This document shows, one piece after another, positions 1 through 5,183 of a stretch of 6,889 bases of DNA. The DNA lies in contig JAOAHK010000138.1 in NCBI GenBank assembly GCA_026415275.1, forward strand, positions 1-6,889, in the 5' to 3' direction. Within the stretch, counting starts at the first letter, position 1; every line of letters begins with the position of its first letter. This DNA comes from Anaerolineales bacterium (lineage in GTDB: Bacteria; Chloroflexota; Anaerolineae; Anaerolineales; UBA4823). A program made the translations under genes and the position numbers. The notes below the pieces were generated by a model. It made no database searches, was not told the origin of the DNA, and saw only the letters and a list, made by a program, of their open reading frames with translations.

Positions 1-230
1 TCCATGCCGGCGGCCTGACCGGCCTCAGCCGCGCCGTATTCTTTGAGCTTGTTGTGCAGAGTCTTGAGGCTGATGCCGAGGATCTCGGCAAGGACGTGCA
101 GAATCATCTGCACACCGCCCTCGGGCTTGCCGAGGAAATGCAATGCCGAATGGGCAAGCACGCCGTCGCCGTGGTGTAGACATAAGACGCGAAATACATC
201 CTTCAATTGTGATTCTGTTAGAGGAAGCAC
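1..230 (-). CDS. Partial frame with Fis-type helix-turn-helix signature
   Basis: A minus-strand frame is open from an in-frame TAA (234-236) to the left edge of the window. Near its end it reads AEILGISLKTLHNKLKEYG, a textbook match to the recognition-helix region of the Fis-type HTH that closes NtrC-family sigma-54 activators. About ten more residues follow before the window edge. The residues before this match (for example HFLGKPEGGVQMILH) do not look like the usual first helices of a Fis domain, so the piece may be a remnant, a frameshifted gene or a chimeric junction. GTG at 230 is the only upstream start in frame and has no ribosome binding site. The same bases read codon-for-codon on the plus strand are also open and end at TAG 178-180, close to where the composition turns AT-rich, so the coding strand is not certain. 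The HTH match favours minus. Confidence 0.35.
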   Translation of the reverse strand, partial: MLPLTESQLKDVFRVLCLHHGDGVLAHSALHFLGKPEGGVQMILHVLAEILGISLKTLHNKLKEYGAAEAGQAAGM

Positions 231-261
231 TTTTTAATGCTAAATCGGAAGTTTCTCTATC

Positions 262-897
262 TTATCGCAAGTAACGGTTTAATTCTTGAACGAGTAAATG
301 AACAGTTGTACACGGATTATCTTTCGCAGGATTATGATCGGGTAGGTAGCTATTCAAAAGTTTATCAGCGTTCTTTATTGCCTGGTCTTGACAAGAGAGT
401 AGTTTTTCATAAAGGTCAGGTTGGTTCTTTTGGTAACTTCCCAAATGCCTTGTCAGTATATCCGCATATTGACTTCTAGGGACAGCCGTATCTAGATAGC
501 TAAAATGCAAAATAAACCAAATCTCAAATGCTTCATTTGAGTAAGCTACGTTTATATTTTCTTGTCGAGCCAAATGAATGGTGATTAGATAGTCTTGTTC
601 CGGAAATCCATTGCGATCAAAAACCAACCAAACTTGATCGTACTCCAAGTCTCTTCTACGAGCCTCTCTCCTGCGCTGTTTTGCACATTCGAGAATCCCT
701 AGTGTGTTACAACCCGTCCCTACGATTTCAATGTCTGCATTCACGCGAAAACAACGGAAATAGTTCGGTTCGGTCTGTTCCCCTTCGCAGACAATCAGAA
801 AACGGGGAGATAAATCACGGACATTCAGGGGCCGTCTGGATAGTTTATGCCCTTTATCCCTGATTTTCCGACCACTCGGTTTGGGGATGCGGGTCAT
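262..897 (-). CDS. rloB: RloB / AbiLii-like protein, effector of ATPase-nuclease defence pair
   Basis: This 211-residue protein has the RloB-family layout. A basic N-terminus (residues 1-32) is followed by FLIVCEGEQTEPNYF (33-47), VWLVFDRNGF (89-98), SNEAFEIWFILHF (120-132) and a C-terminal CTTVHLLVQEL. RloB and lactococcal AbiLii are the small partners of an AAA ATPase in restriction-linked or abortive-infection loci, and the fold is thought to be TOPRIM-like and nucleolytic; that function is inferred. The TOPRIM-like acidic pair appears here as Asp94-Arg-Asn96 rather than the expected DxD. I chose ATG at 897 because GAGGG lies 6 nt upstream; an in-frame TTG at 915 is less likely. The gene overlaps the 3' end of the ATPase gene by 44 nt, which suggests translational coupling. 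It is AT-rich, like its partner. Family assignment is firm; biochemical activity is unknown. Confidence 0.87.
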   Translation of the reverse strand: MTRIPKPSGRKIRDKGHKLSRRPLNVRDLSPRFLIVCEGEQTEPNYFRCFRVNADIEIVGTGCNTLGILECAKQRRREARRRDLEYDQVWLVFDRNGFPEQDYLITIHLARQENINVAYSNEAFEIWFILHFSYLDTAVPRSQYADILTRHLGSYQKNQPDLYEKLLSCQDQAIKNADKLLNSYLPDHNPAKDNPCTTVHLLVQELNRYLR

Positions 898-2197
898 AGG
901 TTTCCCTCTGCTCAAAGACGGTACGCATCCCTCCGATTAGGGGGATAGCTCCGTAACGACCATACATATAATTTTTCTCAAAAGAAGCATCGTTACGTTC
1001 TTTCATCTCAGCTAAAGAGTATAACTCCGTTTCTCCGTATCGATTCTTCTCAGTAAACCAAATTTGGTCTCGGCGTAACATCCCTTCCCCCAATAAGCTG
1101 GCATCGTGAGTAGTGAAAATCAATTGCGCATTTTTGGAATTTGTCTTTGGAGAGTTAAAAAGCCGAATAATTTCACGAGATAACACAGGATGCAACCGCG
1201 CTTCAAATTCATCAACGACTAGTACATTTCCGTTATCTAGACTATCCAATAAGGGTCCCAACAGGTAGAAGAACTTCTTTGTCCCTTCAGACTCATGCTC
1301 ACCTAGGTCAAATTTAGCTTGACCGACAGGATTTATGCCATCGAACATCTGATGAATGGTTTCAATACTTTTGATGGAAACCTCATCCTTGGAGGAGGAT
1401 TCTCCTTTTTTGATCTTGAGAATGATTTTCCGCAACTGGTCAGGAACCTCGGGGTCGTCAATTGGAACTGTCTTAATACCCAAATCCAAAATTCCCAAAT
1501 CCGCAAAATGAATTAGATTACGGATGCGCTGAGCCAAATTTACATCTGTTTCAAATTGATGCAAAGTGAAGCCAGCATAAGAATCGTCCATAATCCCAGA
1601 TATACCCCGAAGACGATTGCGAAACCAGTTAACAATGTCAATCGCTAGCGGATGATTAAATTGAGCTAGCACAGACAAAAATAAGGCATTGCTCCGCACG
1701 TATTTTTCAAGTATAGCTGTGCTTTTCTTTAAAGTAGTGTTGACATCAAAAGAATCGTTTTCTCGCACAAACAAGCGAGTTTCTCGCTGTTTGGTTTGAT
1801 ATAACCACTCGGATAAAACACGCTGTTCATCTAACTCAAAACCATACCGATAACGAACTCCATCCAGCAAGAAGGTGATTTGAAAATAGGCAGGTTGTTT
1901 TTGCGCCATTTTATTGAGCAGAAACCGTTGTACGCCAGTAGCTTCTCCAGCTTGGAGTTTTGTGGATGACTCCAAAACAAAATGACGCATAAATAAAATC
2001 GCACGAATTAAGTTGCTTTTTCCACTGGCGTTTGCCCCGTAAATGGCAGCACTGCGCAATAACTTAACCTTTCCGATTTGAAAGACGTTGCTCGAGTCAA
2101 TTTCCTTATTCAGTGAGCGCAATGGAGTAGCCAGAAGGCTCAAGACAACAGGCTGAAAAAACGATCGATAATTGCCAACACTAAATTCGATAAGCAT
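854..2197 (-). CDS. rloA: RloA / AbiLi-like AAA (ABC-type) ATPase of a defence pair
   Basis: This 447-residue P-loop ATPase belongs to the AAA_15/AAA_21 (RloA-like) group, which is related to SMC/Rad50-type ABC ATPases. It opens with IEFSVGNYRSF, typical of the family. Walker A is GANASGKS at residues 54-61. A signature-like ESEGTKKFF lies near 302-310. Walker B is VLVVDEFEARLHP, with Asp329 and Glu330, and a switch histidine is at 364 in FTTHDASLL. The C-terminal blocks RRDQIWFTEK and YMYGRYGAIP are also characteristic. Residues ~85-290 form the lid/helical insert. All catalytic motifs are intact. In such pairs the ATPase is thought to sense or gate and its partner acts as effector; that role is inferred. 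It is the first gene of its unit, driven by the promoter at 2254-2281, and has no clear Shine-Dalgarno before ATG 2197. AbiLi is the nearest experimentally described relative I can name. Confidence 0.88.
   Translation of the reverse strand: MLIEFSVGNYRSFFQPVVLSLLATPLRSLNKEIDSSNVFQIGKVKLLRSAAIYGANASGKSNLIRAILFMRHFVLESSTKLQAGEATGVQRFLLNKMAQKQPAYFQITFLLDGVRYRYGFELDEQRVLSEWLYQTKQRETRLFVRENDSFDVNTTLKKSTAILEKYVRSNALFLSVLAQFNHPLAIDIVNWFRNRLRGISGIMDDSYAGFTLHQFETDVNLAQRIRNLIHFADLGILDLGIKTVPIDDPEVPDQLRKIILKIKKGESSSKDEVSIKSIETIHQMFDGINPVGQAKFDLGEHESEGTKKFFYLLGPLLDSLDNGNVLVVDEFEARLHPVLSREIIRLFNSPKTNSKNAQLIFTTHDASLLGEGMLRRDQIWFTEKNRYGETELYSLAEMKERNDASFEKNYMYGRYGAIPLIGGMRTVFEQRETYDPHPQTEWSENQG
904..908 (-). 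promoter_or_regulatory. Ribosome binding site deciding the RloB-like start
   Basis: On the minus strand GAGGG lies 6 nt before ATG 897, inside the last codons of the ATPase gene. It supports that ATG over the upstream in-frame TTG at 915. Confidence 0.55.
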
Positions 2198-2221
2198 TTA
2201 TTTTAATGATTTTATTTGTGA

Positions 2222-2236
2222 ATATTTCTCAAATAT
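2222..2236. repeat. Perfect dyad in the ATPase-gene leader
   Basis: ATATTT-ctc-AAATAT is a perfect 6-bp inverted repeat around a 3-nt centre. It lies about 10-25 nt downstream of the predicted transcription start and 24 nt before ATG 2197. It could be a regulator site or a weak RNA hairpin. It is AT-only in the arms and could be chance in this AT-rich stretch. Confidence 0.4.
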
Positions 2237-2253
2237 CCTTGTTTAGTATTTAG

Positions 2254-2281
2254 ATTATACATGATTTGTATAACATGTCAA
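2254..2281 (-). promoter_or_regulatory. Near-consensus sigma-70 promoter for the ATPase/RloB-like pair
   Basis: On the minus strand a perfect -35 TTGACA (2276-2281) and a perfect -10 TATAAT (2254-2259) are separated by 16 nt, with TG directly before the -10. The predicted start is near 2247, giving a leader of about 50 nt. The -35 begins 8 nt beyond the GNAT stop codon, so the defence pair has its own promoter although it sits directly behind the upstream operon. Both hexamers are exact, so basal activity should be strong unless a repressor occupies the overlapping dyad. Confidence 0.8.
2255..2273. repeat. Inverted repeat overlapping the -10 and spacer, candidate operator
   Basis: TTATAC-N7-GTATAA is a perfect 6-bp inverted repeat that covers most of the -10 hexamer and almost all of the spacer of the ATPase-gene promoter. 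Its 13-bp centre-to-centre spacing and its position would suit a dimeric repressor. No regulator gene is visible in the window, so this is inference from position and symmetry. Confidence 0.4.
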
Positions 2282-2289
2282 GCTGCAAA

Positions 2290-2793
2290 TTAGTCTTCAA
2301 CATACTCCTCCCACAGCAAACGCCCAACGCGAAATTCGAGCTTGAAGCCCATGCGTTCGTAGAGTTTCCAACTGGCTTCGTTGTCGCGCAACACTTGGAT
2401 CTCTACTGAATGGACGCCTTGTTCGCGCAGCCAGTTCAAGGCTAACCGCGAGAGTTTATCGCCTATCCCCAATCGTCGCGCCTCGGGTTCAATCCACATA
2501 TCGCTCAGCTCGCCCACCAGCACGCCCCCCATATAGGCCGGCACGCGCTTGATGCGACAAAGCATAAACCCGACCACGCGCCCATCCATCTCAGCGATAT
2601 CCACCCGGCTAAAGCGTCCCAGGGTGCGGCGGAAGGAATCCAGCCATACCTCGCCCACATTCTCGGGATGGGGCAAGCGATAGCCCACTTGATAGAAAAA
2701 TTGATTTAGCTTGGCATAAAACTCCATCAGGATTGGAAAATCAGCCTCGGTTGCCAAGCGATAATGGACAATGGGTTGGGTGGTTTCACTCAT
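2290..2793 (-). CDS. GNAT-family N-acyltransferase, last gene of carrier-protein operon
   Basis: This 167-residue single-domain GNAT protein has the acetyl-CoA pyrophosphate-binding motif A around GELSDMWIEPEARRLGIG (94-111), with the R-x-x-G-x-G loop at Arg106-Gly111. The C-terminal EIQVLRDNEASWKLYERMGF (131-150) is the classic motif B ending in YxxxGF. Length is normal for the family. ATG 2793 overlaps the stop codon of the ligase gene by 4 nt (ATGA) and has AGGAG 8 nt upstream, so I prefer it to the in-frame ATG at 2823. The acyl acceptor cannot be read from sequence. Tight coupling to an aminoacyl-carrier ligase suggests that it acts on, or uses, the carrier-bound amino acid, for example by N-acetylating it or transferring it; this is a guess from context. 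No terminator is evident after its stop. Confidence 0.88.
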   Translation of the reverse strand: MSETTQPIVHYRLATEADFPILMEFYAKLNQFFYQVGYRLPHPENVGEVWLDSFRRTLGRFSRVDIAEMDGRVVGFMLCRIKRVPAYMGGVLVGELSDMWIEPEARRLGIGDKLSRLALNWLREQGVHSVEIQVLRDNEASWKLYERMGFKLEFRVGRLLWEEYVED

Positions 2794-3983
2794 GGAAGAA
2801 TCTCCTGCATCGAAGATGGCCATTGAGTAGGGTCAAAGCCAAATTGGGCTAAAAAGGCGAAGGCAATGCGCTCTAAACCGAAGGCAACGCAGCCCGTATG
2901 GGCGGGTGAGCCATCAGGCAAGCGGATGTTCAAATGACGCCCAAAGAAATCTTGGTGATAATTATAGGAGCCTACCGCCAGCGTTCCATCCTTGAAGGGC
3001 AAACGGGCGCGGATCTCGTACTTCAATTGAAAGGCGCTCTGAAAGGCGGCTTGCTTGCGAAATTCGCCGATGAAAAAGGGGTCGTTGGCGCTTTCGACGC
3101 GGTAGGCAAAACCGATTTCTCCAAAAACGCGTTGCATCCGCTGCCGGGCAAGCTCGCGGTTTTCCAATACAAAATCCTTGTCGCCAACAAAGATCACCTC
3201 GCGCATGGTGAAGTTCCACAGTCGCTCCAAAGACTGCAGATTGAGCGATTCGTAGCGAAAGCAATTGCCCACTGCTGTGGCAGTTATCCCCTGCGGGGAC
3301 AGGGTTTGATCGGCTAAGGTGAAATACAAATGATAGCAAACAGCCGGCGAAAGTAAGGTCTGGATGGGGGCAAAGCGCTCTAAGGGTACATTCAGGTTAC
3401 CGTGGTCATCGCAGGCGGCTCCTGCGGCAAAAGCGTCAATCTGATCGAGATCTTCGCGCAAGTGGGTGGCAAAGGATAACGAATGAGGAAAGGCACGAAA
3501 ATACCCTACCCGCTCTAGATATTGCGCCGGGATCAGTGTCGGAAAACGATAGGGTTGCGCCGAAAACGACTCGGCTAAACCGAGAAAACGCCTTTCAAAC
3601 CAATCAATCAGGTGAGAGAGCAGCGGTCCAAGGGCGTAAATTCCGTTTGCTTCTCGGCTGAGTTCACCCCGCCGCAGCAGTTCGGGCATTGGGTCACCCG
3701 CAAACGGGGTTGGGCGGTCGAGATAATCCTCAAGCACTTGCACCTTTGGGCGGATAGCCCCCTGTGCCATCGATACCACCACGCGCTGAACTTTCTCTTC
3801 GATCACGGCCTGTTCGGCGGTGGGAACAGCCCGTTTGAGTTCTAGTGAAATTTGATCGCCAGCGGGCGAAATTTGGGCTTTGGCAATGCGTTCATCCACA
3901 TAGGCAAGCTTGGATTGCACCTCACCGATCAGATGGACGGGAATCGCCGCCGCTGGAGCAAATTGGAGGGTTAAGGGATTCAT
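2790..3983 (-). CDS. Amino acid:[carrier protein] ligase, class II aaRS-like
   Basis: This 397-residue protein resembles the catalytic core of atypical (zinc) seryl-tRNA synthetases. Members of this family, such as the Bradyrhizobium enzymes, activate a small amino acid with ATP and load it onto the phosphopantetheine of a carrier protein instead of tRNA. Motif 2 is GNCFRYES (239-246) and motif 3 is TGCVAFGLERIA (363-374), with Arg243 and Arg372 as expected. Cys216 (PAVCYHLYF), Glu262 (MREVIFVG) and Cys365 have the spacing of the family's Cys-Glu-Cys zinc site. No tRNA-binding helical arm is visible. The N-terminus is about 85 residues longer than my recollection of the characterised enzymes; this part has an alpha/beta look and no recognised domain. 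The start overlaps the carrier-protein stop by 4 nt, with GGAG 7 nt upstream. The adjacent carrier protein is the obvious substrate. Amino acid identity (Gly or Ala in known cases) is not readable here. Confidence 0.86.
   Translation of the reverse strand: MNPLTLQFAPAAAIPVHLIGEVQSKLAYVDERIAKAQISPAGDQISLELKRAVPTAEQAVIEEKVQRVVVSMAQGAIRPKVQVLEDYLDRPTPFAGDPMPELLRRGELSREANGIYALGPLLSHLIDWFERRFLGLAESFSAQPYRFPTLIPAQYLERVGYFRAFPHSLSFATHLREDLDQIDAFAAGAACDDHGNLNVPLERFAPIQTLLSPAVCYHLYFTLADQTLSPQGITATAVGNCFRYESLNLQSLERLWNFTMREVIFVGDKDFVLENRELARQRMQRVFGEIGFAYRVESANDPFFIGEFRKQAAFQSAFQLKYEIRARLPFKDGTLAVGSYNYHQDFFGRHLNIRLPDGSPAHTGCVAFGLERIAFAFLAQFGFDPTQWPSSMQEILP
2802..2806 (-). promoter_or_regulatory. Ribosome binding site deciding the GNAT start
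   Basis: AGGAG on the minus strand lies 8 nt before ATG 2793, within the last codons of the ligase gene. Together with the ATGA overlap it fixes the start 30 nt downstream of the longest open frame. Confidence 0.65.
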
Positions 3984-4246
3984 GACGTAGCTCCGAGATG
4001 GTTATTTTCAAGGTATTGGCGGATCGCCGCAACGCTGGTCAGCGCAGCGATCGTATCGGGGTTAATTTCGATGCCAAAAAATTCTTCGAGACGCATCATC
4101 ACTTCCATGTGACCCATGGAATCCCATTGGGGCAGGTCACCGAAAGCCAAATCGTCAGAAATCCCTTCAATCGGCACTTGCAGCGCCAACGATAAGGCTT
4201 CACGGATCCGATTGGTCAAGGGGTTCAAAGAAACGTTCTCGCTCAT
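3980..4246 (-). CDS. Phosphopantetheine-dependent acyl/aminoacyl carrier protein
   Basis: This 88-residue PP-binding protein has the size and helix pattern of a stand-alone carrier protein. The phosphopantetheine attachment site is Ser43 in PQWDSMGHMEVMM, followed by the helix II/III region LEEFFGIEINPDTIAALTSV that packs against the prosthetic arm. A 4'-phosphopantetheinyl transferase encoded elsewhere must activate it. It is unlikely to be the fatty-acid AcpP: it lacks the usual DSL core and lies beside an amino acid:carrier ligase rather than fab genes. ATG 4246 has GGAG 5 nt upstream, and the stop forms an ATGA overlap with the ligase start. The expected load is an aminoacyl thioester made by the next gene. 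The preceding gene ends 18 nt upstream, so they are probably co-transcribed. Confidence 0.88.
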   Translation of the reverse strand: MSENVSLNPLTNRIREALSLALQVPIEGISDDLAFGDLPQWDSMGHMEVMMRLEEFFGIEINPDTIAALTSVAAIRQYLENNHLGATS

Positions 4247-4264
4247 AGAAACTCCAATAGTGGA

Positions 4265-4873
4265 TTAGGGTATGGATAACCTCTGTGTTTCAGAGATGCT
4301 CTTGGAATAAGTTTTCCCATGATGGAGATAAGTTACATCCAGCTTTTTCGGCTCTCCAGGGAGAGGATCAATTCCGAATTCTTCATTGGTGGCAACCACC
4401 TCTAGCTTCCCGTCCCGTACTTTCGCCCTGAGCAAAGGGGTGACGTCCATCCAATTGTCCCTAGCGCCGTACTTTGCCGAAAGGATAACCGGCTCGTCTT
4501 CGAGGATCGAAGAACGGCTTGGGGTCTCGAAGAATTTCGCTTCGCTTTTGTCCAATTGCGTGATTGGCGCCAGTTTGGTCATGAAATCGGGGTTGAACAC
4601 AATCTTCCAGATGCTGATGACCAATCCCAGCGCATCCACGAACAAGGCAGCTCCGGCAGCAGTAACCACACTGCTTGAATAGGCTTGATGATTGAACAAG
4701 ATCAATGAGGAAATAACGATGATAGCTGCGAGAAGGACAACCGAGGAATAGCCCATGATAAGCCGCAGTTGAAACCAGCGGTTTTCATGCGCCTTGTGCT
4801 GATCAAACGTCTCACGTTCTTGGCGTAGCCTCTCTTTGATGCGCTCAATTTCGGGTTCAAAGGTCTTGTCCAT
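4265..4873 (-). CDS. Two-TM membrane protein with soluble C-terminal domain
   Basis: I do not recognise this 202-residue protein with certainty. It begins with a charged helix (1-35, likely short coiled coil), followed by two hydrophobic segments at about 38-60 and 67-92 and a soluble C-terminal region. Residues ~128-202 (ILSAKYGARDNWMDVTPLL, then KVRDGKLEVVATNEEFG, then KKLDVTYLHHGKTYS) have the rhythm of a small beta-sandwich resembling DUF3395-type domains; this is recollection, not a search result. The two-TM plus short soluble domain architecture also resembles membrane modules seen in bacterial conflict systems, but nothing here proves that. ATG 4873 has AAGGAG 8 nt upstream, a strong start. 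It is the first gene of the minus-strand run and ends 18 nt before the carrier-protein gene, so it probably shares the transcript; a shared function is unproven. Confidence 0.72.
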   Translation of the reverse strand: MDKTFEPEIERIKERLRQERETFDQHKAHENRWFQLRLIMGYSSVVLLAAIIVISSLILFNHQAYSSSVVTAAGAALFVDALGLVISIWKIVFNPDFMTKLAPITQLDKSEAKFFETPSRSSILEDEPVILSAKYGARDNWMDVTPLLRAKVRDGKLEVVATNEEFGIDPLPGEPKKLDVTYLHHGKTYSKSISETQRLSIP

Positions 4874-4954
4874 CGGGATTTCTCCTTGGAAATTAACACC
4901 TGAACTTAAAGAAACCGAACATCGCTTTTATATATTATGGGACATTATTTCGAG

Positions 4955-4984
4955 AGTATATCGCAAAAAGGAAAGGAAAATCAG
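4955..4984 (-). promoter_or_regulatory. Weak candidate promoter for the carrier-protein operon
   Basis: On the minus strand a -10-like TATACT (4955-4960, five of six consensus bases) follows a poor -35-like CTGATT (4979-4984) after 18 nt. It would give a leader of about 75 nt before ATG 4873. The -35 is weak, so an activator or another promoter is possible. Confidence 0.3.
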
Positions 4985-5091
4985 GAACAGAATTGCGTGC
5001 GGATCTTTTAGGTGGCATCTGAGCAAAGATGCTGGGGAATTTTTTGCATCCTTAGGCTTTTTTGAGAGCGTTTTTGAGAAAGTGATAGTTA

Positions 5092-5120
5092 TTGCAAGGA
5101 AGTCGACTATATCCTAAAAT
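5092..5120 (+). promoter_or_regulatory. Candidate sigma-70 promoter for the CreD-like gene
   Basis: TTGCAA (5092-5097, four of six) and TAAAAT (5115-5120, five of six) are separated by the ideal 17 nt. Transcription would start near 5127, giving a leader of about 57 nt, with AAGGA 8 nt before ATG 5184. Confidence 0.5.
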
Positions 5121-5183
5121 CTGGAATAGCTATAGCACCTTGGCTAAGAAAAACAATCCTACCAACATGAAAGGAAAGTACTT

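Larger units (their letters stand above)
4874..5183. other. Divergent intergenic region
   Basis: This 310-base AT-rich gap lies between two divergently transcribed genes. It holds the candidate promoters described separately, the two Shine-Dalgarno sequences (AAGGAG at 4882-4887 on minus, AAGGA at 5171-5175 on plus) and a small perfect inverted repeat, GCATCT-N6-AGATGC at 5015-5032, in its middle. An open frame of 93 codons runs through it on the plus strand but has no recognisable protein features and starts inside the oppositely oriented gene, so I treat the stretch as noncoding. No RNA gene is recognised. Confidence 0.6.

Noticed and set aside
1..180. Plus-strand open frame ending at TAG 178-180
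   Set aside because: It is codon-aligned opposite the Fis-type HTH frame, and the HTH match is too exact to be chance; kept only as the alternative reading.
237..479. Plus-strand open frame of 80 codons antisense to the RloB-like gene
   Set aside because: It is antisense to a protein with clear family motifs and shows no domain of its own.
898..915. TTG start at 915 for the RloB-like protein
   Set aside because: ATG 897 has GAGGG at good spacing, and the longer form adds only six residues of no family character.
2794..2823. ATG 2823 as start of the GNAT gene
   Set aside because: ATG 2793 has an AGGAG at 8 nt and an ATGA overlap with the preceding gene.
2934..3317. Plus-strand open frame of 127 codons opposite the ligase gene
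   Set aside because: No recognisable domain, no ribosome binding site that stands out, and fully antisense to a well-supported gene.
2962..3339. Minus-strand open frame of 125 codons inside the ligase gene
   Set aside because: It is in another frame of a gene with strong family motifs and reads as an arginine-, serine- and proline-rich shadow.
5015..5032. Inverted repeat GCATCT-N6-AGATGC considered as a terminator
   Set aside because: The stem is only 6 bp, the T run starts several bases away, and neither flanking gene ends here.
4836..5117. Plus-strand open frame of 93 codons spanning the divergent intergenic region
   Set aside because: It starts inside the antisense two-TM gene, has no family resemblance, and covers both candidate promoters.
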